Notes: a model not told the origin generated them from the letters alone. 25,687 nt of DNA from DATLGD01 sp035540755 (GCA_035540755.1 DATLGD010000169.1:1-25687); one strand, 5' to 3'; shown: positions 1 through 8,313, counted from the first letter of the stretch. Numbers and translations: made by a program.

Positions 1-47
1 GTCGCCGACCCAGCGGCCGCTGCTGCCGATCTGAGTCCGGCCCGCGG

Positions 48-713
48 TCAACCAGTTCCGAGCCGCTCCTCGACCGTCGAGGCGATGCCGGCCAGGTGCG
101 CCAGGCGCAGCACCTCCGAGGCGCGGAAGCGCGGCCCGCCCGGGCGGCCGAGCAGCACGGCGCGGTGCGGCCGGCCCACCGGCGCCGCAGCGAGCTCGGT
201 GCCGATGGTGCCCCAGCGCTCGGGCACCCAGTCCTCGCGCACGTCGAGGCGGCGCGCGACGTCGAGCGGCAGCCACGGGAGCGCGACGCCGGCGAGATCG
301 GGCGCGCCGGCGCTGGCGTGCAGCACCCGCACACCGCCTGCGACGTGCGCGACGACGACGGCCCAGCCGGCCCGGAAGACGCCCGGGCAGTGCGCCGCCA
401 GCAGCGGCAGGGCGCGCTCCGGCAGGCCGGCCAGCTCGTCGACCAGCTGCAGGTCGCGGTGCAGGTCGGTGGTCCCGTGGTAGATCTTCAGCGACTCCAC
501 GGCGACGCCCTCGACCGACTGCGCGCTCGTGATGAGGCGGTCGGCCAGGCCGCCCGGGGGCAGCGCCACCACCAGGTCGTCGACCGCGCCGTCGGGCCCT
601 CGCTCCACGACGTCGAGCGAGAGGATGTCGCCGCCGACGTCGCCGAGCGCGGTGGCGAGCGCGCCGAGCATGCCGGGGCGGTCTGGCAGGACGACGCGCA
701 GCAGGTACGACAC
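48..713 (-). CDS. ACT-domain protein, probable amino-acid-binding regulator
   Basis: The 221-residue product opens with an ACT domain at about residues 2-75: a beta strand (SYLLRVVLPDRPG), then the Asp-Arg-Pro-Gly ligand-loop motif, then the helix LGALATALGDVGGDILS. ACT domains bind amino acids and signal to an attached domain or partner. The C-terminal 140 residues match no family I recognise and show no catalytic motif. I chose GTG at 713 because the ACT strand begins directly after it. An upstream in-frame TTG at 773 would add 20 residues that look like promoter DNA. No Shine-Dalgarno precedes the GTG, but CAGGGT lies 6 nt upstream, so it may be leaderless. It diverges from the gatCAB operon. 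The family assignment is firm; the role (perhaps amino-acid sensing) is inference. Confidence 0.8.
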   Translation of the reverse strand: MSYLLRVVLPDRPGMLGALATALGDVGGDILSLDVVERGPDGAVDDLVVALPPGGLADRLITSAQSVEGVAVESLKIYHGTTDLHRDLQLVDELAGLPERALPLLAAHCPGVFRAGWAVVVAHVAGGVRVLHASAGAPDLAGVALPWLPLDVARRLDVREDWVPERWGTIGTELAAAPVGRPHRAVLLGRPGGPRFRASEVLRLAHLAGIASTVEERLGTG

Positions 714-792
714 AGCACGACCCTGCCAGCCCGGTGTTGCGACGCAGTTGCGCAGTGGTGTCCGGGCCGTCAAGCGCGCTGCCGCACCGCCC

Positions 793-798
793 TAGACT
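793..798 (+). promoter_or_regulatory. -10 box (TAGACT) of the gat operon
   Basis: TAGACT fits the actinobacterial TAnnnT -10 pattern and lies 34 nt before the gatC ATG. That leaves room for a short 5' UTR carrying the Shine-Dalgarno GGGAG at 824-828. No good -35 box is visible 16-18 bp upstream. The same hexamer occurs before the tRNA-Gln gene at 25555. Prediction only. Confidence 0.4.
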
Positions 799-832
799 TC
801 GGACTTCCGCCCGTTCCGGCCCTGGGAGACGC

Positions 833-1135
833 ATGTCCGAGATCACCCGCGAGGAGGTCGCCCACCTCGCGCGCCTGTCGCGGCTGGCCCTCGACGACGC
901 CGAGCTCGACGGGCTCGCCTCGCAGCTCGACGTCATCCTCGGCGCCGTCGCGAAGATCGGCGAGGTGTCGGATGCCGCGGACGTGCCGCCGACCACGCAC
1001 GCCGTGCCGCTCGAGAACGTGCAGCGGCCCGACGTCGTGCGCCCGTCGCTGCCGCGCGAGGCCGTGCTCGCAGGGGCACCCGACGCCGAGGGCGGCCGGT
1101 TCCGCGTGCCGCGCATCCTGGACGAAGAGGCGTGA
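833..1135 (+). CDS. gatC: Glu-tRNA(Gln)/Asp-tRNA(Asn) amidotransferase subunit C
   Basis: GatC is the small subunit that wraps around and stabilises GatA against GatB in the tRNA-dependent amidotransferase. The 100-residue length is normal for the family. The N-terminal helical hairpin EVAHLARLSRLALDDAEL and the proline-rich segment followed by R-PD-V-RPSLPREAVLAGAP are typical GatC signatures. ATG at 833 follows GGGAG at 824-828 with a short gap. Its TGA overlaps the gatA GTG (GTGA), so the two are translationally coupled. It is the first gene of a four-gene operon. Confidence 0.95.
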   Translation: MSEITREEVAHLARLSRLALDDAELDGLASQLDVILGAVAKIGEVSDAADVPPTTHAVPLENVQRPDVVRPSLPREAVLAGAPDAEGGRFRVPRILDEEA

Positions 1136-2616
1136 CCGTGGGGGACCTCACCCGGATGACCGCCGTCGAGCTGGCCGCCGTCGTCGCCGACCGGCAGGCC
1201 AGCGCGGTGGAGGTGTCGCAGGCGCACCTCGACCGGATCGCCGCCGTCGACGACCGCGTGCACGCCTTCCTGCACGTCGACGTCGAAGGCGCGCTCGCGC
1301 AGGCCAGGCGGGTCGACGACGGCCTCGCCGACGGCACCGTCACGGGTCCGCTGGCGGGCGTTCCGCTGGCGCTCAAGGACGTGCTGTGCACCGAGGGCGT
1401 CCCGACCACCGTCGGCTCGCGCATCCTCGAGGGCTGGCGCCCGCCGTACGACGCCACGGTCACCCGGCGGCTCAAGGACGCCGGCCTCGTGCTGCTCGGC
1501 AAGACCAACATGGACGAGTTCGCGATGGGCTCGTCCACCGAGCACTCCGCCTACGGACCGACGCACAACCCCTGGGACCTCGACCGCATCCCCGGCGGGT
1601 CCGGTGGCGGGTCCGCTGCTGCCCTCGCCGCGTTCGAGGCGCCGCTGGCGATCGGCACCGACACCGGCGGCTCGATCCGGCAGCCCGCGGCGGTGACCGG
1701 CACGGTCGGGGTGAAGCCGACCTACGGCGGCGTCTCCCGATACGGGCTCGTCGCGTTCTCGAGCAGCCTCGACCAGGCCGGGCCGTGCGCGCGCACCGTG
1801 CTGGATGCCGCGCTGCTGCACGAGGTCATCGCGGGGCACGACCCGCTCGACTCGACGTCGATCCCGTCGACCGTGCCGCCGGTCGTCGAGGCGGCCCGGC
1901 AGGCCGACGTCACCGGACTGCGCGTGGGCGTCGTCCGCGAGCTCACCGGCGAGGGCTACCAGCCCGGCGTCGAGGCGCGCTTCCGCGAGGCGGTGGAGGT
2001 GCTCGAGGAGCTGGGCGCCGAGGTGGTCGAGGTGTCGTGCCCGCACTTCGACTACGCCCTCCCGGCGTACTACCTGATCGCCCCGAGCGAGGCGTCGAGC
2101 AACCTGGCCCGCTTCGACGCCGTGCGGTACGGCCTGCGGGTCGGCGACGACGGGGAGCGCAGCCTCGAGGAGGTCATGCAGCTCACTCGCGCGCAGGGCT
2201 TCGGCGCCGAGGTCAAGCGCCGCATCGTGCTCGGCACCTACGCCCTCTCCAGCGGCTACTACGACGCCTACTACGGCCAGGCGCAGAAGGTCCGCACGCT
2301 CATCAGCCGCGACTTCGCCGCGGCCTTCGAGCGGGTCGACGTCCTCGTCGCGCCGACGTCCCCGACGGTGGCCTTCCGGCTCGGCGAGAAGCTCGACGAC
2401 CCGCTGGCCATGTACCGCCAGGACATCGCCAGCATCCCCTCCAACCTCTACGGCGGTCCGGCGATGTCGGTGCCGTGCGGGCTGTCCGAGGGCCTGCCGG
2501 TCGGACTGCAGGTCATGGCGCCCACGATGCGCGACGACCTGCTCTACCGGGTCGGCGCCGCGTTCGAGGCGGCGCGCCCGGCGCCCGTCCCGCCGCTGGC
2601 CTGGGAGACCTCGTGA
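1132..2616 (+). CDS. gatA: Glu-tRNA(Gln)/Asp-tRNA(Asn) amidotransferase subunit A
   Basis: This 494-residue amidase-signature enzyme releases ammonia from glutamine (or asparagine) for transfer to Glu-tRNA(Gln) on GatB. The catalytic Lys-cisSer-Ser triad is readable as Lys82 (PLALKDVL), Ser157 in the glycine-rich GGSGGGS loop and Ser181 (TDTGGSIRQPA). The 75- and 24-residue spacings match those of known GatA proteins. GTG at 1132 overlaps the gatC stop by 4 bp; another GTG two codons later is possible. Its own stop overlaps the next gene by another GTGA. Length is full and no key residue is missing. Confidence 0.97.
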   Translation: MTVGDLTRMTAVELAAVVADRQASAVEVSQAHLDRIAAVDDRVHAFLHVDVEGALAQARRVDDGLADGTVTGPLAGVPLALKDVLCTEGVPTTVGSRILEGWRPPYDATVTRRLKDAGLVLLGKTNMDEFAMGSSTEHSAYGPTHNPWDLDRIPGGSGGGSAAALAAFEAPLAIGTDTGGSIRQPAAVTGTVGVKPTYGGVSRYGLVAFSSSLDQAGPCARTVLDAALLHEVIAGHDPLDSTSIPSTVPPVVEAARQADVTGLRVGVVRELTGEGYQPGVEARFREAVEVLEELGAEVVEVSCPHFDYALPAYYLIAPSEASSNLARFDAVRYGLRVGDDGERSLEEVMQLTRAQGFGAEVKRRIVLGTYALSSGYYDAYYGQAQKVRTLISRDFAAAFERVDVLVAPTSPTVAFRLGEKLDDPLAMYRQDIASIPSNLYGGPAMSVPCGLSEGLPVGLQVMAPTMRDDLLYRVGAAFEAARPAPVPPLAWETS

Positions 2617-3068
2617 GCCTGCTGCAGGTCAGCGTCGAGCGCGTCGTCCCGGCGCCACCGGAGGAGGTCTTCGCGCTGCTCGCCGATCCCCGCCGGCATC
2701 GCGAGCTCGACGGCTCCGGCACGGTGCGCGACGCCGTCGTCGACGGGCCGCAGCGGCTCTCGCTCGGCGCCGTCTTCGGCATGCACATGCACGCCGGGGC
2801 GGCCTACCAGATGACCAACACGGTGGTCGAGTTCGAGGAGGGCCGGCGCATCGCCTGGCAGCCCCGGCCGACGAACCCGCTGGCCGCTCGGGCCGTCGGC
2901 GGCCGCATCTGGCGCTACGAGCTCGAGCCGGTGCCGGGCGGCACCCGGGTGCGCGAGACCTGGGACATCCGCCAGGAGCGGGTGCCACCGCTGCTCCTGC
3001 CGCTGCGGCCGCTGACGCGGCTCAGCATGAACCGCACGCTCGACCGCCTCGAGGAGCGCCTGACGTGA
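2613..3068 (+). CDS. SRPBCC (START/polyketide cyclase-like) family protein
   Basis: The 151-residue product fits the helix-grip SRPBCC fold: a first strand VSVERVVPAPPEEVFALLADPRRH, the usual opening of these proteins, then a W-x-Y-x-L strand with E-P-V-P-G-G-T-R-V and a long C-terminal helix ending NRTLDRLEERL. Members bind hydrophobic ligands in a deep pocket, and many have no known substrate. GTG at 2613 overlaps the gatA stop, and its TGA overlaps the gatB GTG, both by 4 bp. It is therefore co-translated between two amidotransferase subunits. Nothing in the sequence ties it to tRNA amidation, so its function is unknown. Confidence 0.85.
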   Translation: MSLLQVSVERVVPAPPEEVFALLADPRRHRELDGSGTVRDAVVDGPQRLSLGAVFGMHMHAGAAYQMTNTVVEFEEGRRIAWQPRPTNPLAARAVGGRIWRYELEPVPGGTRVRETWDIRQERVPPLLLPLRPLTRLSMNRTLDRLEERLT

Positions 3069-4567
3069 CGACCGCCCAGCTGGTCCCCTACGACGAGGCG
3101 CTGCAGCAGTTCGAGCCGGTCATCGGTCTCGAGACGCACGTGGAGCTCGGCACCGCGAGCAAGATGTTCTGCGGCTGCGCCACCGGGTTCGGCGCCGAGC
3201 CCAACACCCAGGTGTGCCCGGTGTGCCTCGGCCTGCCCGGGGCGCTGCCGGTGGTCAACGAGAAGGCGATCGAGTCGACGGTGCGCATCGGCCTGGCGCT
3301 GCACTGCGACATCGCCACCTGGTGCCGGTTCGCGCGCAAGAACTACTTCTACCCGGACATGCCGAAGAACTTCCAGACCTCGCAGTACGACGAGCCGCTG
3401 TGCACCGACGGCTACCTCGACGTCGACGTCGACGGCGAGGTCGTGCGCATCCCGATCGAGCGCGTGCACCTCGAGGAGGACACGGGCAAGTCGCTGCACG
3501 TGGGCGGCGCCACCGGTCGCATCCACGGCGCCTCGCACTCGCTCGTCGACTACAACCGGGCCGGCATCCCGCTGGTCGAGATCGTCACCAAGCCGGTCGT
3601 GGGCACCGGAGCGAAGGCGGCCGCGGTCGCCAAGGCGTACGTCGCCGAGCTGCGCGACCTGCTGCGCGGCCTCGGCGTCTCGGACGTGCGCATGGAGCAG
3701 GGCTCGCTGCGCTGCGACGTCAACGTGTCGCTGAACGAGCCGGGCGCGCCGTGGGGCACCCGGTCGGAGACCAAGAACGTCAACTCGCTGCGCTCGGTCG
3801 AGCGGGCCGTGCGCTCCGAGGTCGAGCGGCAGGCCGGCCTGCTGCGCGCCGGGGAGCGCATCGTGCAGGAGACGCGGCACTTCTCCGAGGACACCGGCCT
3901 GTCGACGTCGGGCCGCTCCAAGGAGGAGGCCACCGACTACCGGTACTTCCCCGAGCCCGACCTCGTGCCGGTGGCCCCGGACCCCGCCTGGGTGCAGTCG
4001 CTGCGCGACGCGCTGCCCGAGCCGCCGACCGTCCGGCGCAAGCGGCTCACCGCCGAGCTCGGACTGTCGGACCTCGACGCGCAGGCGATGAGCAACGCCG
4101 GCGTGCTCGACGCCGTGCTCGCCACCGTCGAGGCGGGCGCGCCGGCCGCCGAGGCGCGCAACTGGTGGCTCGGGCACCTCGCCCAGAGCGCCAACGCCCG
4201 CGGGGTGGAGGCCGCGGACCTGCCGATCACCCCGGCGCAGGTCGCCCGGGTGGTGGCGCTCGTCGCCGAGGGCCGGCTGACCGCCGGGCTCGCCCGGCAG
4301 GTCGTCGACGGCGTGCTCGCCGGCGAGGGCGAGCCCGACGACGTCGTCGCCGCCCGCGGGCTCGCGGTCGTGTCCGACGAGGGTGCGCTCGGCGCGGCGG
4401 TCGACGAGGCGATCGCCGCCGACCCCGCCGCCGCGGACAAGGTCCGCGGCGGCAAGGTGCAGGCCGTCGGTGCCCTGGTGGGCAAGGTCATGAAGGCCAC
4501 CCGGGGCCAGGCCGACGCCGGCGTGGTGCGCCGGCTGCTGCTGGAGCGGCTCGGCGTCGAGGGCTGA
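3065..4567 (+). CDS. gatB: Glu-tRNA(Gln)/Asp-tRNA(Asn) amidotransferase subunit B
   Basis: GatB binds the mischarged tRNA, activates the Glu/Asp side chain with ATP, and amidates it with ammonia channelled from GatA. The 500-residue length is normal. Visible signatures are VIGLETHVEL near the N-terminus, four zinc-site cysteines (Cys36, Cys38, Cys51, Cys54, in CGC and CPVC), YFYPDMPKNFQ-S-QYD, and DYRYFPEPDL at the end of the catalytic cradle. The last ~150 residues form the helical YqeY-like tail that recognises tRNA. GTG at 3065 overlaps the previous stop. It ends only 4 bp from the stop of the convergent YihY-family gene. Confidence 0.97.
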   Translation: MTTAQLVPYDEALQQFEPVIGLETHVELGTASKMFCGCATGFGAEPNTQVCPVCLGLPGALPVVNEKAIESTVRIGLALHCDIATWCRFARKNYFYPDMPKNFQTSQYDEPLCTDGYLDVDVDGEVVRIPIERVHLEEDTGKSLHVGGATGRIHGASHSLVDYNRAGIPLVEIVTKPVVGTGAKAAAVAKAYVAELRDLLRGLGVSDVRMEQGSLRCDVNVSLNEPGAPWGTRSETKNVNSLRSVERAVRSEVERQAGLLRAGERIVQETRHFSEDTGLSTSGRSKEEATDYRYFPEPDLVPVAPDPAWVQSLRDALPEPPTVRRKRLTAELGLSDLDAQAMSNAGVLDAVLATVEAGAPAAEARNWWLGHLAQSANARGVEAADLPITPAQVARVVALVAEGRLTAGLARQVVDGVLAGEGEPDDVVAARGLAVVSDEGALGAAVDEAIAADPAAADKVRGGKVQAVGALVGKVMKATRGQADAGVVRRLLLERLGVEG

Positions 4568-4571
4568 GGCG

Positions 4572-5762
4572 CTACTCCGCGCGCCGGACGACGACCGGCG
4601 AGCGCCGCCGCCGCGACGGCCGGTCGTGCGGCGCGTCCTGGTCTGCCTCGTCGTCCGGCCGCGAGTCCGCCGGCGGCGCCGGCGGGGCCGCCGGCTGCGC
4701 GGCATCCACCGGTGGAACCGCGCCGCGCGACGGCCGCGCCATCGGCCCGGTGACGTCCTCGGCCCGCCCGTCGACCGACCGGCGCTGCACGGTGCCGCGG
4801 TACCGGCGGCGGGCGGCGAGCACGGCGTTGAGCGAGGCCCCCGCCAGGAGCGCGACGCACAGCAGGTAGAACCAGGCCATCAGGATGAGGCCGCCGCCGA
4901 GCGCGCCGAGCAGCGGCGAGGCCGGGACGACGGCGGTCAGGTACACGTTCAGCCCGGCCGACGCGGCCAGCCACAGGATCGCGGTGAGCAACCCGCCGGG
5001 CAGGTCGTGCCGCCACTTGTGCCGCAGCGCGGGCGTGAGGTGCTGCACGGTCGTGGCCCAGAGCACCAGCGCGGCGAAGGCCACGGGCCACCGCAGGGTC
5101 TGCCACACGGAGGCGTCGGCGACGTCCAGCCCGATCCGCGCGCCGAGGTCGTTGCCGCGGCCGAGCAGCGGCCCGATGACGAGCAGCGTCACGGTGACCG
5201 CGCCGGTCACGACCGACCCGACCCCGAGCAGCAGGCCGAGCCAGCGGCGGTACCACCAGCCGCGGGTCTCCGGCACCTCGTAGGCGATGTTGAGGGTGTT
5301 GATGAGGGTCGCGAACGCCGTGGACAGGGACCCGAGCGCCAGCACCGTGGCGAGGGTGAGCAGGTTGCCACTGCCCTCGAACAGCGACTGAACGGTGCCG
5401 ACCACCGGGCGGGCGGCGTCGGTCAGCACCCGGTCGAGGAAGGTCAGGACGGCGTCCTCCACCCTGGACGCGGCGTCCTGCCCGACGATCGCGCCGAGCT
5501 GGCCGACGATGGCCGCCGCGAACAGCAGCGCGGGGAACAGCGTCAGCACCGAGAAGAAGGCCGACTCCGCGGCGGTGCCGAGCAGCCGGTCGCGGTCGGC
5601 CTTGCGAACGACGTCGACGACCGTCCGCGGGAACCACCACACCGGCGACGTCCGCGCCGACAGGGCGGCGTCCTCAGCCGTCGCCCGGGCTCGGAGCGAC
5701 GTGGTGGCAGCGCTCACCTCGCCGCTGGCGCGGCGTCGACGGGGCGACTCGGGCATGGTCAC
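4572..5762 (-). CDS. YihY/BrkB-family inner membrane protein
   Basis: The 396-residue polytopic protein has six hydrophobic segments at roughly 66-93, 132-160, 174-200, 226-245, 253-280 and 284-315. The first, AFFSVLTLFPALLF, is the signature region of the YihY/virulence factor BrkB family (formerly mis-annotated as RNase BN). The N-terminal 40 residues are Arg/Ala-rich. The last ~75 are Pro/Asp/Arg-rich and likely a disordered cytoplasmic tail. GTG at 5762 follows GGGGA by about 10 nt; an ATG two codons later is an alternative. It is the last of four tandem minus-strand genes. The molecular function of the family is not established. Confidence 0.88.
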   Translation of the reverse strand: MTMPESPRRRRASGEVSAATTSLRARATAEDAALSARTSPVWWFPRTVVDVVRKADRDRLLGTAAESAFFSVLTLFPALLFAAAIVGQLGAIVGQDAASRVEDAVLTFLDRVLTDAARPVVGTVQSLFEGSGNLLTLATVLALGSLSTAFATLINTLNIAYEVPETRGWWYRRWLGLLLGVGSVVTGAVTVTLLVIGPLLGRGNDLGARIGLDVADASVWQTLRWPVAFAALVLWATTVQHLTPALRHKWRHDLPGGLLTAILWLAASAGLNVYLTAVVPASPLLGALGGGLILMAWFYLLCVALLAGASLNAVLAARRRYRGTVQRRSVDGRAEDVTGPMARPSRGAVPPVDAAQPAAPPAPPADSRPDDEADQDAPHDRPSRRRRSPVVVRRAE

Positions 5763-5820
5763 GCGTCCATGGTCCCCGACGACGGGCCGGGGCGCAGGCA
5801 GGGCCGACCTGGCGTGGAGC

Positions 5821-6963
5821 TCAGCCCGGGGGCAGGCGCAGGATCCGGTCGTCCTCGGCGGCCGCGCTGCCCCGGCCGTCCCGGTTGCTCGTGGTGATCC
5901 ACAGCGACCCGTCCGGTGCCGTCACCAGCGTGCGGAGCCGGCCGAACTCGCCCTGCAGGACAGGCTCCGGCTCACCGGCGCCGCCGGCGCCGTCCAGCGG
6001 GACAGCCCAGAGCCGGTTCCCGCGCAGGGCCGCCACGTACAGCGTGTCCCCGACGATCGCGCTCCCGCTCGGGCTGGCCTCGGCCGGGTCCGCCCAGACC
6101 ACGACCGGGGTCAGGAAGCGGCCGCCGCCGTCGTCGTCGCCGGTGACCTCGGGCCAGCCGGCGTTGTCGCCGAGGCTCACCTGGTTCACCTCGTCGTCGC
6201 GGTCGGGGCCGAACTCGACCGCGTAGAGGCGGCCGTCGTCGTCGAACGACAGGCCCTGGACGTTGCGGTGCCCCTTGGAGAAGACGGGGGAGCCGCCGTC
6301 GACAGGCTCGCCGTCCTCGGTCACGCGCAGCACCTTGCCGGCCAGCGAGTCGTCGTCCTGGGCGAGGTCGGCCTGCCCGGCGTCGCCGGTGCCGACGTAG
6401 AGGTGGCCGTCGGGGCCGAACGCGATCCGTCCGCCGTTGTGCGTGCGGCCCTTCGGGATGCCGGTCAGCACCGGCTCGCGGTCGTCCGGGCTGTCGACGC
6501 GGAAGCGCACCACCCGGTTGTCTTGCGGACCGGTGTAGTAGGCGTAGACCAGGTCCGGGTCGGTCGGGCTGGTGGTGAGGCCGAGCAGGCCGCCCTCGCC
6601 GGTGTCGTCGACGTCGTCGAACCGGGTCAGCTCGACCGGGTCGCCGCCGGCCGCCGGGACGCGCAGCAGCCGGCCGGTGTCGCGCTCGGCGACCAGGGCG
6701 TCGCCGCCGCCGACGAACGCCAGGCCCCACGGCACCTGCAGGCCGGTGACGAGGACCTGCGGCGCGGAGGGGTCGACCTGTGCCGGTGCGGCGTCTCCGT
6801 CCGGAGCGTCCCCGCCGTCCGGCGCGGACGTCGGCGCGGCGGTCGGGGCGTCTGGGCCGGCCGCGGGCGCGGGATCGTCGCCGCCGCAGGCGGTGAGGAC
6901 GAGCAGCAGCGCCCCTGAGGCGACGGCGGCGCGGGGCAGGGGCGGGCGACGGGTCAGGGCCAT
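5821..6963 (-). CDS. PQQ-dependent sugar dehydrogenase-like (GSDH) lipoprotein
   Basis: The 380-residue protein is a six-bladed beta-propeller of the soluble glucose/sorbosone dehydrogenase family, which oxidises sugars with PQQ. It starts with a lipoprotein signal (charged MALTRRP, hydrophobic stretch, lipobox LTAC with Cys26), followed by a Pro/Ala/Asp-rich linker to about residue 65, so it is probably anchored outside the membrane. Family motifs are VPWGLAF, EGGLLGL, KGRTHNGGRIAFGPDG with the catalytic-type His175, and GHRNVQGL with Arg233. ATG at 6963 sets the signal peptide start. No PQQ biosynthesis gene is nearby, so cofactor and substrate are unproven. It could be a PQQ-independent relative. 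Confidence 0.88.
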   Translation of the reverse strand: MALTRRPPLPRAAVASGALLLVLTACGGDDPAPAAGPDAPTAAPTSAPDGGDAPDGDAAPAQVDPSAPQVLVTGLQVPWGLAFVGGGDALVAERDTGRLLRVPAAGGDPVELTRFDDVDDTGEGGLLGLTTSPTDPDLVYAYYTGPQDNRVVRFRVDSPDDREPVLTGIPKGRTHNGGRIAFGPDGHLYVGTGDAGQADLAQDDDSLAGKVLRVTEDGEPVDGGSPVFSKGHRNVQGLSFDDDGRLYAVEFGPDRDDEVNQVSLGDNAGWPEVTGDDDGGGRFLTPVVVWADPAEASPSGSAIVGDTLYVAALRGNRLWAVPLDGAGGAGEPEPVLQGEFGRLRTLVTAPDGSLWITTSNRDGRGSAAAEDDRILRLPPG

Positions 6964-7000
6964 ACCGGGGCAACGCGCGAGGCGCGCGTCCGGTGCCCGC

Positions 7001-7885
7001 TCAGTCCCGGGCGGGTTCCAGGTCGCAGCGCTTGGCCAGCTCCCCGAGAGCCGCCGACACGAGCTCCGGGTACTCGAGCGGGAGGAAGTGGCTGCCGGGC
7101 AGCACCGTCACCTCGGCGTGCGGGATGCGCTCGGCGGTGGCGACGACGTCCTGCATGGACGTCAGCAGGTCGTGCCGGCCGGCCACCAGTGTCACCGGGC
7201 AGCGGACCGATGAGACGTCCACCGGATCGTGCTTGCTGGCCTGCACCGCGAGGTTCATGTACCAGCGCCAGTCCTGCACGAGGAACTCCTGCAGCATCGG
7301 CACCAGGACCTCGGTCCTGGCCTCCGGGCGGATGAAGCGGGTGCGCGTGATCAGCCAGGCCGTCCGCTCGTCGACCGGCACCTTCGAGGCGAGCCAGGTG
7401 AGGGCCGGCCCCACCACGCGGCCGGTCCGCGCGACCGACGTGGCGATCGGCCGCCGCAGCCGCCGCGGGATGCGCCACGGCGCGCCCATGGTCTCGAACG
7501 TGCCGCCGGGGACGCCGGCGACGGCCATCAGCCCGGCGACCCGGTCGGGGTGCCGCACGGCCAGCTCGAAGCCGATGTTGACGCCCACCGACCAGCAGGC
7601 CACCAGGGCCTTGTCCATGCCCATCGCGTCGAGCAGCGCCACGGCGTCCTCGACGTGGTCCTCGACCCGCACCCGGCTGTGGTCGGCCGGGCGCTCGGAG
7701 CCGAAGGTGCCCCGGTAGAACCAGGTGCACGCCCGGTAGCCGCTGTCTGGACCTACCAGCCCCGGCCAGGCGAGCGGGATGGTGCCCAGGCCGTTGCTGA
7801 TCAGCAGCGGCAAGCCGTCGCTGTCGTCCTGCCAGCCGCGCAGGACGGTGCCGTCAGCACTGGCGAAGTCGAAGGTCGTGGCCAC
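7001..7885 (-). CDS. alpha/beta-fold hydrolase
   Basis: The 294-residue alpha/beta hydrolase has a readable catalytic triad: nucleophile Ser99 in CWSVG (a variant of G-x-S-x-G), Asp239 in AGRHDLL and His266 in GSHFLPLE. The oxyanion region SNGLG follows the third strand, and a helical lid lies at about residues 130-215. No substrate can be assigned. I chose GTG at 7885 because the first strand (TTFDFASADGTVLRGW) begins just after it; longer in-frame extensions upstream read as low-complexity Arg/Gly. No Shine-Dalgarno is present, but TAGCAT lies 8 nt upstream, so leaderless transcription is likely. It is followed after 37 bp by the sugar dehydrogenase gene. Confidence 0.88.
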   Translation of the reverse strand: MATTFDFASADGTVLRGWQDDSDGLPLLISNGLGTIPLAWPGLVGPDSGYRACTWFYRGTFGSERPADHSRVRVEDHVEDAVALLDAMGMDKALVACWSVGVNIGFELAVRHPDRVAGLMAVAGVPGGTFETMGAPWRIPRRLRRPIATSVARTGRVVGPALTWLASKVPVDERTAWLITRTRFIRPEARTEVLVPMLQEFLVQDWRWYMNLAVQASKHDPVDVSSVRCPVTLVAGRHDLLTSMQDVVATAERIPHAEVTVLPGSHFLPLEYPELVSAALGELAKRCDLEPARD

Positions 7886-7893
7886 GGGGCGCG

Positions 7894-7899
7894 ATGCTA
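7894..7899 (-). promoter_or_regulatory. -10 box (TAGCAT) for the alpha/beta hydrolase gene
   Basis: On the minus strand TAGCAT ends 8 nt before the GTG start, placing the transcription start at or next to the start codon. It overlaps the stop codon of the upstream PH-domain gene. No clear -35 box is seen. Prediction only. Confidence 0.4.
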
Positions 7900-8313
7900 G
7901 GGGCGGGTGCCGGCCGGTCCGGAGACCTGCTCCGCCGCGGCGACGAGCCGAGCCGCGTCGCGACGGGGAACGGGAGTCAGGACCGTGCGCCCCCCGCCGT
8001 GCAGGAGACGGACGCGGCCGCGGTCCGGGACGTCGACGCCCTCGACGTCGACCCAGGCCACGAGCCGGCGGCGCAGTCCGTTGCAGACCTCCACCCCCTC
8101 GGTGCGCACGACCACCCGGGCGCGCAGCACCCACACGGCGCCGAGGAGCGGCAGCAGCGGCACCCAGGACAGGGCCGCGAGGGTCGTCGCCGCCGGGAGG
8201 CTGCCGAGGAAGCAGATCAGCAGCGGGAACAGCACGATCTTGTCGGGGCCGAAGCGGGTGCGCAGCCGGCGTGGCCGCTCAGCGCCGCCGCCGGAGTCGG
8301 CCTGGGACGTCAC
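7897..8313 (-). CDS. small PH-domain membrane protein
   Basis: The 138-residue product has a basic N-terminus (RPRRLRTRFGPDK), then two closely spaced hydrophobic segments at about residues 25-44 and 46-64. After these comes a compact beta-rich region (RVVVRTEGVEVCNGLRRRLV-W-V-EGVDV) resembling the bacterial low-molecular-weight PH-domain family common in actinobacteria. Such proteins are thought to sit at the membrane; no biochemical role is known. GTG at 8313 has no Shine-Dalgarno but GAGCAT lies 7 nt upstream, so it may be leaderless. It diverges from ilvD across a 63-bp gap and is followed after 11 bp by the hydrolase gene. Confidence 0.72.
   Translation of the reverse strand: MTSQADSGGGAERPRRLRTRFGPDKIVLFPLLICFLGSLPAATTLAALSWVPLLPLLGAVWVLRARVVVRTEGVEVCNGLRRRLVAWVDVEGVDVPDRGRVRLLHGGGRTVLTPVPRRDAARLVAAAEQVSGPAGTRP

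Noticed and set aside
2..34. Possible 3' end of a plus-strand gene (...SPTQRPLLPI, TGA at 32-34)
   Set aside because: Ten codons at the window edge cannot be told from chance, and I recognise no family.
714..773. 20-residue N-terminal extension of the ACT protein from a TTG at 773
   Set aside because: The extension has no ACT character, lacks a ribosome site and runs through the divergent promoter region. GTG at 713 begins the first ACT strand.
96..3068. Very long plus-strand open frame (about 990 codons) of which only the last 152 codons are real
   Set aside because: Upstream of 2613 it is antisense to the ACT gene and out of frame with gatC/gatA. Its translation is low-complexity Arg/Ala/Gly, as expected in G+C-rich shadows. 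Only the SRPBCC part has family features.
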